Of a DNA stretch of 64,000 nucleotides, positions 56,155-64,000 are shown in pieces. Every line of letters begins with the position of its first letter. The first letter of the stretch is position 1. Where the stretch lies: NCBI RefSeq assembly GCF_044904705.1, contig NZ_JADIKL010000007.1:1-64000 (forward strand), given 5' to 3'. Source of the DNA: Rhodanobacter_A agri. GTDB lineage: Bacteria > Pseudomonadota > Gammaproteobacteria > Xanthomonadales > Rhodanobacteraceae. Both the position numbers and the translations under genes were made by a program. The notes below the pieces were generated by a model, which was given only the letters and a program-made list of their open reading frames with translations, was not told the DNA's origin and made no database searches.

Positions 56155-57087
56155 TCAGGGGAGGCTGTCCACCCATACTTCCAGGCCCTGGGCGTTGAGT
56201 TCCACGTCCATACCCAGGAGCGCCTGCAGTTCCTCGCGCGAACCCTGCCAGCCGTGCGCGGCGAGGCGTTTGGCGTAGAGATCGGCGAGGGCTTGCTTCA
56301 GCCGTTGGTGGCGCTGACTCCCGGGTAGCCCGCGCATCTCGCGGGCGAGGCTGGCCATCGCGTCGATCTGCGCGTGCAGGTCGTCGGCGAGCTTCGGCAC
56401 GTTGCCGATGCGGCCGTAATGGGTGAGATACATCGCCGACGGGTTCAGCGCGACGAGACGGCGGATCGAGGTATGCAGCGCCTCGGGGTCGAACTGCACC
56501 GGCGACGTGGTGGGCAGGATGTAGGGACCGTTGGCGCTGTCGAAGTCGCGGTAGGACAGGCCGAACACGTCGCCCGTGAAGCAGCTGTTGCTGCGCACGT
56601 CGTGCACCGTGAGGTGGTGCCTCGCATGGCCGGGCGTGTCGAGGCAGTGCAGGGCGCGCCCGGCGAGGTCGACGACGTGGCCGTCCGCTGCCTCGACCAC
56701 GCGCTCGGCGGGCACCGGCCGCAGGCGGCCGTAGGTCGATTCCATCACGCTCTCGCCATAGACCTCGCTGGCGCCGGCCCACAGTTTCGACGGGTCGATC
56801 ATGTGCCGCGCACCGCGCGGATGCACCACCAGCCTCGCGTTCGGCAGGTGCGCGATCAGCTCGCCCGCGCCGCCGGCGTGGTCCAGGTGCACATGGGTGA
56901 GGATCAGCCAGTCCACCTCCGCCGGCGTGAGGCCGGCATCGTCCAGCGCGGCCAGCATGCGTGGCACCGCATGGTTGGTGCCACAGTCGACGAAGGCACC
57001 ACGACCGCGTTCCACGATGAGGTAGGCGGCGTCGAAGCGCGGCCGCACGAAGCCGGTGTCGATGGTGTGGATGCCTTGTGCCGTCAT
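56155..57087 (-). CDS. MBL-fold metallo-hydrolase
   Basis: A 310-residue metallo-beta-lactamase-fold hydrolase of the glyoxalase II-like group: ILTHVHLDHAGGAGELIAHL (H-x-H-x-D-H), DTPGHARHHLTVH, CFTGDVFGLSY and the distal YLTHYGRIG supply the two-metal site. The C-terminal 80 residues are helical. There is no signal peptide, so it acts in the cytoplasm. The substrate is unknown. ATG 57087 is chosen over the upstream GTG at 57174. It converges on the B3 lactamase gene, 12 bp away, but is not closely related to it. Confidence 0.9.
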   Translation of the reverse strand: MTAQGIHTIDTGFVRPRFDAAYLIVERGRGAFVDCGTNHAVPRMLAALDDAGLTPAEVDWLILTHVHLDHAGGAGELIAHLPNARLVVHPRGARHMIDPSKLWAGASEVYGESVMESTYGRLRPVPAERVVEAADGHVVDLAGRALHCLDTPGHARHHLTVHDVRSNSCFTGDVFGLSYRDFDSANGPYILPTTSPVQFDPEALHTSIRRLVALNPSAMYLTHYGRIGNVPKLADDLHAQIDAMASLAREMRGLPGSQRHQRLKQALADLYAKRLAAHGWQGSREELQALLGMDVELNAQGLEVWVDSLP

Positions 57088-57276
57088 GCCCGCTTCCGTC
57101 GCAGTGAATGGTGCAGCGTAGCAAAAGCCCCCGTCGCGCTCCGTTGAACCTTGGTCGAACCGAGTCGTTTTCACGCGCTTGGCCTGGAGTCCGGCGAAGG
57201 TGTCAACCGCGCGTAAGTTCGTACGTTAGCGTTGAACCAGATCGTGCGACATCAGCACCAGCACAGGGCTCACCCC

Positions 57277-58176
57277 ATGCAACGCATCTTCATCGTCGGC
57301 TGCCCGCGTTCCGGTACCACACTCGTGCAGGCGATGCTGGCGCGCCACCCGACCGTGCTGACCTTGCCGGAGACCGCGTTCTTCGAGCACCTGTGCGGGG
57401 ACCTCAAGTGGCGCTGGGGCGATCGCGACGCCAGGCCGCAGCGGCGGCGCCTGCGGCAACGGCTGGGATTCGCGCACAAGCGGACGTATGAGGCGCTGGA
57501 CAAGCTGCAGCGTCGCCTGTCGTGCGAGACCGCGCACCTGCCGAGGCCGCTGCGCACCGAAAGCTGCGTGCGCCGCTTCGTCGACCTGCTCGACGCGAGT
57601 GCGCAGGCCGAGGGACGTACGGCCTGGATCGAAAAAACGCCGTACCACCTGCTGTACATCCCGGAGATCGAACACCACGTGCCGGATGCGCGCTTCGTGC
57701 ATGTGATCCGCCCGGGGGAGGATGTGCTGGCCTCGATCGCGGACGCCAACCTGCGCTACGAGAACAACAACGCCTTCGGCGGCGGCACCGTGCAATGGTC
57801 GCGGCGCTGGAACCGCGCCGCACAGATCCATCGCGAGCATGCACGGCAACCGCATCATCACTTCGTCTTCCTCGACGACCTGACCCGCGACATGCATCGC
57901 GAGTGGCGCCGCCTGTGCAGCTTCCTGCATCTCGATGGCGCAGCCGAGCTCGATGCCAGCTGCGATCAGTCGATCGCCGACCTGAGCAGCGAGCCGTGGA
58001 AGCGCGAAGCGCTCAGCGGCCAACCCAGCCAGACGCGGCGCAAGGTCGAAGGCTTGTTCGGGCCGAAGATGCGGGAGTGGCTGCACCAGCAGTTGACGCC
58101 CTACGAGGAGTTGCGCCGCAGTTGCCAGGGCGACGGACAGCGCACCGAGCGCAAGGTGCGCTACCTGTCGCGCTGA
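57277..58176 (+). CDS. Sulfotransferase-family protein
   Basis: A 299-residue protein with the PAPS-binding loop IFIVGCPRSGTTLVQAM at the N-terminus and the 3'-phosphate motif FVHVIRPGEDVLASIADANL. It transfers sulfate from PAPS to an unknown acceptor, perhaps a sugar or lipid. A TTG 15 codons upstream is possible, but ATG 57277 fits the P-loop position of the family. Confidence 0.88.
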   Translation: MQRIFIVGCPRSGTTLVQAMLARHPTVLTLPETAFFEHLCGDLKWRWGDRDARPQRRRLRQRLGFAHKRTYEALDKLQRRLSCETAHLPRPLRTESCVRRFVDLLDASAQAEGRTAWIEKTPYHLLYIPEIEHHVPDARFVHVIRPGEDVLASIADANLRYENNNAFGGGTVQWSRRWNRAAQIHREHARQPHHHFVFLDDLTRDMHREWRRLCSFLHLDGAAELDASCDQSIADLSSEPWKREALSGQPSQTRRKVEGLFGPKMREWLHQQLTPYEELRRSCQGDGQRTERKVRYLSR

Positions 58177-58197
58177 AGCGCATCCCGCCAGCGCGGC

Positions 58198-59664
58198 TCA
58201 GGGTTCTTCCGCGGCCTGGGATGGGGGCGCTTCATGCGATGAAGCCGGGTGCGGGCGGGGGCGCAACAGGCCGCCACCCAGCAGTGCCGCGGCCGCGGCG
58301 AACAGCGCGCCGACCAGGAAGGCCGACTGGTAGCCGCCCACCAGCGCATCGGCCTGGGCGACGCCCGCCGCCAGCAGATGCCCGCTGCGTGCCGCGGCAA
58401 GACTGGCCAGCACAGCCAGGCCTAGCGCGCCACCCATCATGAAAGCAGTGTTGACGATGCCCGAGGCCAGTCCGGATTCTTCCGGAGACACGTCGCCCAT
58501 CGCCGCCAGCAACACCGGATTGAACGCGATGCCGGCGCCCAGGCCGAGCAGCAACATGCCAGGCAACACATCCAGCGCGAAATGGCCGCCCGCCGGCGCG
58601 CGCGCGAACAGAGCGAGCCCCAGCGCCGCCAGCAGCAGGCCCGCCGCCAATGGCAGGCGGATGCCAAAACGCATCACCATCTTCGCCGACAAGCCCAGCG
58701 AGAAGGCGGCCATGATCAGGTTGGCCGGCAGGAAGGCCAGCCCCACTTGCAACGGGCCGTAGCCAAGCACCAGCTGCAGGTACAGCGCGGAGAGAAAGAA
58801 CCAGGCAAACATCGCCGCCGCCCACAGCACGCCGGTGATGTTGGCCACGGCGAGGTTGCGCAGGCGGAACAGACCCAGCGGCATCAATGGCGCGCGCACC
58901 CGCGCCTCGATGGCCAGGAAGGCAGCGAACAACACCACCGCTACGCCGAGCAGGCCCAGCGTGCGTAGCGACAGCCAGCCCGCCGCATTGCCGTTCACCA
59001 CGGCATACACCGCCAGCAGCAGCGCGGTGGTGATGCTGACCGCCCCGGCCACATCCAGATGCCGGTGCGCCAACGCCACGCGCAGCGTCGGCAACAGGCG
59101 CAGCGAGAGCAGCAATACTGCTGCGCCGATCGGCAGGTTGATCAGGAACACCCAGTGCCAGCTCAGTGCACCGGTCAACGCACCGCCGAGCAACGCGCCG
59201 AGGCTGCCGCCGCCAGAGCAGACGAAACCGTACACGCCCATCGCCTTGGCGCGGTCGCCGGGTGTAGTGAACAGGTTCATGATCAGCGACAGCGCCACCG
59301 CGGTGACTACCGCACCACCCAGGCCTTGCACACCGCGTGCGACTACCAGCATCGCCTGCGTGGCGGACAGTCCGCAGGCCAGCGAGGCCAGCGTGAACAG
59401 GGCGATGCCGAGCAGGAACAGCCGTCGATGGCCATACAGGTCACCCAACCGGCCGCCCAGCAGCAGGAAGCCGCCGAAGGTGAGCATGTAGGCGTTCACT
59501 ACCCAGGCCAGGTCGGCCTCGGTGAAATGCAGATCGGTGCGGATCGACGGCAGCGCCACGTTCACCACGGTGGTGTCCAGCACGATCATCAGCACGCCAA
59601 GGCACAGCACGGCGAGCGCCAGCCAACGGCGGTCGTGCGGCGTGGTGGAAGCGGTTGCGTTCAA
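58198..59664 (-). CDS. MFS drug transporter, 14-helix DHA2 (EmrB/QacA) type
   Basis: A 488-residue transporter with 14 predicted helices. The signature of helix 1 is AVLCLGVLMIVLDTTVVNVA, motif A is GGRLGDLYGHRRLFLLG and motif C is in YGFVCSGGGSLGALLGGAL. It exports drugs by proton antiport. The start is TTG at 59664 with GGAGAT upstream, overlapping the DUF899 stop by 4 bp (TTGA), so the two genes are translationally coupled and should share the ECF42-type promoter. Confidence 0.93.
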   Translation of the reverse strand: MNATASTTPHDRRWLALAVLCLGVLMIVLDTTVVNVALPSIRTDLHFTEADLAWVVNAYMLTFGGFLLLGGRLGDLYGHRRLFLLGIALFTLASLACGLSATQAMLVVARGVQGLGGAVVTAVALSLIMNLFTTPGDRAKAMGVYGFVCSGGGSLGALLGGALTGALSWHWVFLINLPIGAAVLLLSLRLLPTLRVALAHRHLDVAGAVSITTALLLAVYAVVNGNAAGWLSLRTLGLLGVAVVLFAAFLAIEARVRAPLMPLGLFRLRNLAVANITGVLWAAAMFAWFFLSALYLQLVLGYGPLQVGLAFLPANLIMAAFSLGLSAKMVMRFGIRLPLAAGLLLAALGLALFARAPAGGHFALDVLPGMLLLGLGAGIAFNPVLLAAMGDVSPEESGLASGIVNTAFMMGGALGLAVLASLAAARSGHLLAAGVAQADALVGGYQSAFLVGALFAAAAALLGGGLLRPRPHPASSHEAPPSQAAEEP

Positions 59665-60449
59665 GGGGTATCTCCGCAGCAGGAATGGACCGCCGGGGCG
59701 GGCATTTGCCCATCATCGTAGCGATCGTGCAGGCGCAGCCAGTTCATGCCCTTGCCATCGAGGTCGGGCATGCCGTCCCAACCCTCGCCACGGCCGAATG
59801 GCGTCAGGTCGAGGTAATGGTGGGTGGTCAGCAGCATGTCCAGCCCACGGGCGTAGCTGGAATAACTGTGGAAGACGCGCTCGCCATCGCGCAGGAACAC
59901 GCTGACGCCGGGCAGTTCGCCCGCGAGGTTGCCGGTTTCGCCGCGAGCGAGCATCTCGACCTTGTCGCGGTAGTTGTATTCCACCGGCGCTACCGATTCG
60001 TCCTGACTGACATGGAAGTCGTAGTTGAAGTCGCTGCCCCAGGACGAATACCACGGCAGCGTCCAGCCCATGCGCGCCTTGAAGCGTTCGAGTTCTTCCA
60101 GCGGCGCGCGCGAAACCAGCGCCAGCGTGGTGCCGCGCTCGTGCAGATGCGCGAGGTGGCCGATGTTGTCCGTCAGAAAAGAGCAGCCGGGGCAGCCTTC
60201 GCCGCGATCGCGGTGGAACATGAAGTGATACACGATCAGCTGGTGCCGGCCTTCAAACAGACCGAGCAAAGTGGCTTCGCCGTCCGGCGTGTCGAACAGG
60301 TAGGGCTTTTCCACCGGCACCATCGGCAAGGCGCGCCGTTGCGCATTCAGCCGGTCCAACATGCGGGTGGCCTCCTTCTCGGCGGCCAGCAGCTGCTTGC
60401 GGGCGGCCAGCCAGGCGTCACGGCTGGCGATAGGGGGAAGTGGCAGCAT
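59661..60449 (-). CDS. DUF899 thioredoxin-like protein
   Basis: A 262-residue DUF899 protein: SRDAWLAARKQLLAAEKEAT at the start, YHFMFHRDRGEGCPGCSFLT carrying the CPGC pair, TLALVSRAPLEELERFKARM, then WYSSWGSDFNYDFHVSQDE. The family has a thioredoxin-like fold and is seen often beside ECF41/42 sigma genes. GGAGACG precedes the ATG. The matching TGTCGA-N17-CGTC promoter lies 34 bp upstream, and the downstream MFS gene is coupled to it. Confidence 0.93.
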   Translation of the reverse strand: MLPLPPIASRDAWLAARKQLLAAEKEATRMLDRLNAQRRALPMVPVEKPYLFDTPDGEATLLGLFEGRHQLIVYHFMFHRDRGEGCPGCSFLTDNIGHLAHLHERGTTLALVSRAPLEELERFKARMGWTLPWYSSWGSDFNYDFHVSQDESVAPVEYNYRDKVEMLARGETGNLAGELPGVSVFLRDGERVFHSYSSYARGLDMLLTTHHYLDLTPFGRGEGWDGMPDLDGKGMNWLRLHDRYDDGQMPAPAVHSCCGDTP

Positions 60450-60482
60450 CGTTCGTCTCCAGGCTTGGGGGTTCCTGGAGAC

Positions 60483-60509
60483 GACGAAGCAGGGAGGTCG
60501 GTATCGACA
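60483..60509 (-). promoter_or_regulatory. Candidate ECF42-type promoter of the DUF899-MFS operon
   Basis: On the minus strand TGTCGA (60509-60504), 17 bases and CGTC (60486-60483) repeat exactly the arrangement found in front of the sigma operon 50 kb away, including the extension TGTCGAT and TTCGTCGT. A perfect 10-bp inverted repeat (60454-60463 with 60474-60483) overlaps its -10 side. Confidence 0.7.
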
Positions 60510-60555
60510 ATCCCCGCGATCTGCCCGGCTGCCGCCACGGAAGCCGGGCGCCGAT

Positions 60556-61257
60556 TCAGGCGGCCGCGTCCACCAGTACCAGTTCGGCATCCTCCAGCGC
60601 GGTGACGCGCAACGTGGGTTCGTCGCGGATCGCCGCGCCGTCGCGGGCTTCCAGCTTCACACCGTTCAGCTCCACCGAACCGCGTGCCGGCACGAGATAG
60701 CCATAGCGGCCCGGGGCCATGGCGTATTCCGCTGTCTCACCGGCTTTCAGCGTGGCGCCCAGCACGCGCGCATCGGTGCGCAGGGGCAGGGCGTCGGTGT
60801 CGTCCGGGAAGCCGCTGGCCAGCGCCACGAAACGCCCGGCGCGCTCGCCCTGAGGGAACGGCCGGGTGCCCCAGGACGGCGGCTGGCCGTGCGTGTCGGG
60901 GATGATCCAGATCTGGAAGATGCGCGTGGTCGTGTCTTCCAGGTTGTACTCGGCATGGGTGATGCCGCTGCCCGCGCTCATCACCTGCACGTCGCCCGCC
61001 ACGGTGCGACCCTTGTTGCCGAGGCTGTCCTGGTGGCTGACCGCGCCCTCGCGCACGTAGGTGATGATCTCCATGTCCGCATGCGGATGCGGCGGGAAGC
61101 CGGTGTGCGGCGCGATGGTGTCGTCGTTCCACACGCGCAGCGCGCCCCAGCCCATGCGCGCCTGCTCGTTGTAGCCGGCGAACGAGAAATGGTGCTTCGC
61201 GTTGAGCCAGCCGTGGTCGGCGCCGCCGAGGCGGTCGAAAGGCCTGCGTTCGATCAT
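60556..61257 (-). CDS. Pirin-family protein
   Basis: A 233-residue bicupin. The metal site of the N-terminal cupin is GFPPHPHADMEIITYVREGA (two His and Glu), followed by HQDSLGNKGRTVAGDVQVMS and GITHAEYN. It resembles YhhW-type pirins, which act as quercetin 2,3-dioxygenases or redox sensors. GAGGG precedes the ATG. It is upstream of the DUF899 gene on the same strand but the latter has its own promoter. Confidence 0.93.
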   Translation of the reverse strand: MIERRPFDRLGGADHGWLNAKHHFSFAGYNEQARMGWGALRVWNDDTIAPHTGFPPHPHADMEIITYVREGAVSHQDSLGNKGRTVAGDVQVMSAGSGITHAEYNLEDTTTRIFQIWIIPDTHGQPPSWGTRPFPQGERAGRFVALASGFPDDTDALPLRTDARVLGATLKAGETAEYAMAPGRYGYLVPARGSVELNGVKLEARDGAAIRDEPTLRVTALEDAELVLVDAAA

Positions 61258-61427
61258 GGGAATGCCCTCATGGATGGATGCGCAAAGCATGGAACGCGGC
61301 GCGATCGAGGGGAACAGGCTTGCAGGGAACGGACTGTTGCCGCCACGCGACCAGTCCCGCCGTGCTGGAAATCCCGTCCATGCGGCCGCATATTCCCGTG
61401 ACAGCCATCGTGCATGCGGAGGTTCCC

Positions 61428-61691
61428 ATGGCTACCGGATGGGCCGGCGACGGCGCCGTACAGGATCAGATCGACGCCACCGTGGCCGACGCGGTGCAGC
61501 GCGCCCGCGACCAGTTGAAGCGCGGCCCGGGCCTTGCCCGTTGCGAGGAATGCGACGCGCCGATTCCCGCCGCGCGTCGCAAGGCCGTGCCCGGCGTGCG
61601 CCTGTGCGTGGCCTGCCAGGAGGCGCAGGACGCCGAACGCGGCGCCAACCTGTACAACCGCCGCGGCAGCAAGGACAGCCAGCTGCGCTGA
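61428..61691 (+). CDS. Short DksA/TraR-family zinc-finger protein
   Basis: An 87-residue protein with a helix (QIDATVADAVQRARDQLKRG) and the C4 zinc finger CEECDAPIPAARRKAVPGVR followed by LCVACQEAQD. It resembles the YbiI group of short DksA-like proteins, which lack most of the coiled coil that enters the RNA polymerase channel. GGAGG is six bases before the ATG. The role is unknown; binding to RNA polymerase is possible. Confidence 0.9.
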   Translation: MATGWAGDGAVQDQIDATVADAVQRARDQLKRGPGLARCEECDAPIPAARRKAVPGVRLCVACQEAQDAERGANLYNRRGSKDSQLR

Positions 61692-61801
61692 GGTTCCGGA
61701 ATCGCGCGGGTGCATCGCATTCCGCCGCCGGGACGGCACGCGTTCATGCACTGCCCAGCCTGCCTGGGCGACACTTCGCCTCTTTGTCCGACACGAGGCG
61801 T

Positions 61802-62992
61802 GTGACATTGCCTGACAGGTTCATCCCCCGCCGAGCGGGACATAGGCTGCTGGTGGCCGGCGTGTTGCTGGCTGGCAGCGTCGCGGCCATGCCGGGCCAT
61901 GCAGCGGGCAAGCGGCACGACGCTGCGCCGGCACCGGTCTCCGTCCATATCCGCGGCGACCGCATGACGTTGCGCGTGGCCAAGGCGCCGCAGGTCTATC
62001 TCGCGGGTACCTTCAACGCCGCGGCCGTGCAGCAGGTGCAGCAGCTGCTGCAGTCAGGCAAGGTGTCGCCCGGGGCGGACGTCTACCTGGATTCGTCCAG
62101 CGGCGATGTCGCCGCCGGCATGGAACTGGGCAAGCTGTTCCGCGCTGCCCGCCTCAACACCCATCTCGGGACATGGCACACCGGGACGGCGCCGGCGCTG
62201 CCGGCCACCTGTCTGGATGCCTGCGCCTACGCATGGCTCGGCGGCGTGTATCGCTGGTCGCCCAGCGGCGCCGACCGCATTGGCCTGCACGAGGCATCGT
62301 TGCCGGGGGCGGATCCCGCCACGCCTGGGGCGCCGTCGCCGCAGGATCCGCGCAACTACCTGGAGTCGATGGACGTGCACCCGGCGGATTTCGCCCAGGT
62401 GCTGGCCCCGGCGGTCGGCGGCATTGTCTGGTGGAACACAGAGAAGCTGGTGCCTGCGCAGGTGGCCAACAACGGCCGGCTGCCGCTGGCGGCGTCTTAC
62501 CAGAAGACGCCTGGTGACGCTCCGCAACTGGTGCTGACGCAGACGGTGCGTGGCAACCAGAATCAGGTCACCTTGCAGTGCGCGCCTGGCCAGATCAGCG
62601 TGAGTGCGCGTTACGCCGTGGGCGACGAGCGCGCGCAGCTGCTTGCCGCGCGCGCGATGGACGCCAACTTCGTGGTGGGCGAGCAGGCCTGGCAAGCGCA
62701 CCAGGGCGAGCGTCCTCATGCGGAAGGCGACGCGCTGGTGTTCACGCGCCAGCTGCCGTTCGCGCAACTCGCGTCCGTGCTGCAGACGGTATCGCTGGGT
62801 GTCTGGGTCGAGATCACCGGCAGTCCGGTGCGGCTGGGCTTCTGGATCGCACCGTCGCAGGTCGAAAAACTCACGCAACCGTTCTATGCGGACTGCCAGT
62901 CACTGCAGCCGGGCTACGTGCCGCCGAAGGCGCCGGCCGGGCAGGGCAAGCCGTCGTTCTGGAAGAAGATCTTCGGTCGCAAGCAGCAGTAA
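61802..62992 (+). CDS. Exported ClpP/crotonase-fold protein, probably inactive as a protease
   Basis: A 396-residue exported protein with signal peptide RLLVAGVLLAGSVAAMPGHA. Residues about 60-165 resemble the periplasmic ClpP-like family (COG3904): VYLDSSSGDVAAGMELGKLF, then CLDACAYAWLGGVYRW and IGLHEASL. In active members the second block reads CxSAC with the nucleophile Ser; here that position (139) is Asp, while the following His is kept. The second half has no recognised domain and ends in a basic tail (FWKKIFGRKQQ). The start is uncertain: GTG 61802 or TTG 61808, the latter better spaced from GAGG. Confidence 0.65.
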   Translation: MTLPDRFIPRRAGHRLLVAGVLLAGSVAAMPGHAAGKRHDAAPAPVSVHIRGDRMTLRVAKAPQVYLAGTFNAAAVQQVQQLLQSGKVSPGADVYLDSSSGDVAAGMELGKLFRAARLNTHLGTWHTGTAPALPATCLDACAYAWLGGVYRWSPSGADRIGLHEASLPGADPATPGAPSPQDPRNYLESMDVHPADFAQVLAPAVGGIVWWNTEKLVPAQVANNGRLPLAASYQKTPGDAPQLVLTQTVRGNQNQVTLQCAPGQISVSARYAVGDERAQLLAARAMDANFVVGEQAWQAHQGERPHAEGDALVFTRQLPFAQLASVLQTVSLGVWVEITGSPVRLGFWIAPSQVEKLTQPFYADCQSLQPGYVPPKAPAGQGKPSFWKKIFGRKQQ

Positions 62993-63057
62993 ATATCGCA
63001 AGGTGGGCGTTGCAGACCCGCGCTTCCGCCGGGCATGACGATGCTTCGCGCGCGTGA

Positions 63058-63099
63058 CCAAAAAACGACAACGGCGCCGCATGGCTGCGGCGCCGTTGT
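63058..63099 (-). terminator. Intrinsic terminator of the thiolase gene
   Basis: A 14-bp perfect stem (63068-63081 with 63086-63099, TGGC loop) is followed, reading leftwards, by CGTTTTTTGG. It terminates the leftward thiolase transcript before the convergent gene. Confidence 0.88.
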
Positions 63100-63134
63100 T
63101 GTCTTGCAGCATCCGGGGCTGATGCGGCGCCGGG

Positions 63135-64000
<866 letters not shown>

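Overview
The window is chromosomal DNA of high G+C content. Its gene order (bamE/fur and smpB/ratA-rnfH, then recN/hrcA-grpE-dnaK-dnaJ-dapB-carA-carB-greA, then cmk-rpsA-ihfB-lapA-lapB followed by O-antigen sugar genes) and its protein types point to a gammaproteobacterium of the order Xanthomonadales, most likely Rhodanobacteraceae (Dyella, Rhodanobacter, Frateuria or a relative). No rRNA, tRNA or CRISPR array was seen. All gene names come from reading the translations; nothing was searched.

Layout. 0-0.3 kb: one end of an IS3-family element that appears to have cut a membrane-protein gene. 0.8-17.7 kb is accessory in character: a secreted phosphoesterase with a lectin tail, two sortilin/BNR-repeat proteins on opposite strands, an ECF42-type sigma factor operon (YCII, VOC, RibD-like, DUF4287, sigma), a TonB-dependent receptor, and an exported methyltransferase coupled to a PQQ-type beta-propeller. 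17.8-47.4 kb is mostly housekeeping: trans-translation (smpB), ratA-rnfH, bamE, fur, a two-component pair, recN, the heat-shock operon, dapB, a cation antiporter, carAB-greA, rpmJ, fadH, an acyl-CoA-binding protein, cmk, rpsA and ihfB. 47.5-52.8 kb is the envelope module lapA-lapB, a WecA-type transferase, a WbpM-type epimerase and galU. 53-64 kb is accessory again: an oxidoreductase operon, a subclass B3 metallo-beta-lactamase, a second MBL-fold hydrolase, a sulfotransferase, pirin, a DUF899-MFS operon, a ClpP-fold pseudo-protease candidate and a thiolase that runs off the right edge.

Most notable: (i) a well-terminated, highly structured, GGA-rich RNA of about 200 nt on the minus strand between fur and the histidine kinase gene, which looks like a CsrA/RsmA-sequestering small RNA next to a two-component system; (ii) the same bipartite promoter, TGTCGA-N17-CGTC, in front of both the ECF42 operon and the distant DUF899-MFS operon, defining a small regulon inside the window; (iii) a yybP-ykoY (Mn2+) riboswitch in front of a Na+/Ca2+-exchanger family gene; (iv) a TMEM175-like channel gene inserted between dnaK and dnaJ; (v) several clean inverted repeats that look like operators (recN/hrcA, ratA, fadH, LysR).

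How the genes work together: the hrcA-grpE-dnaK-dnaJ block has a sigma-32-like promoter directly before dnaK and a hairpin with a T-tract after it. rpsA, ihfB and lapAB run in one direction into O-antigen precursor genes. fadH, the acyl-CoA-binding protein and the thiolase suggest active fatty-acid breakdown.
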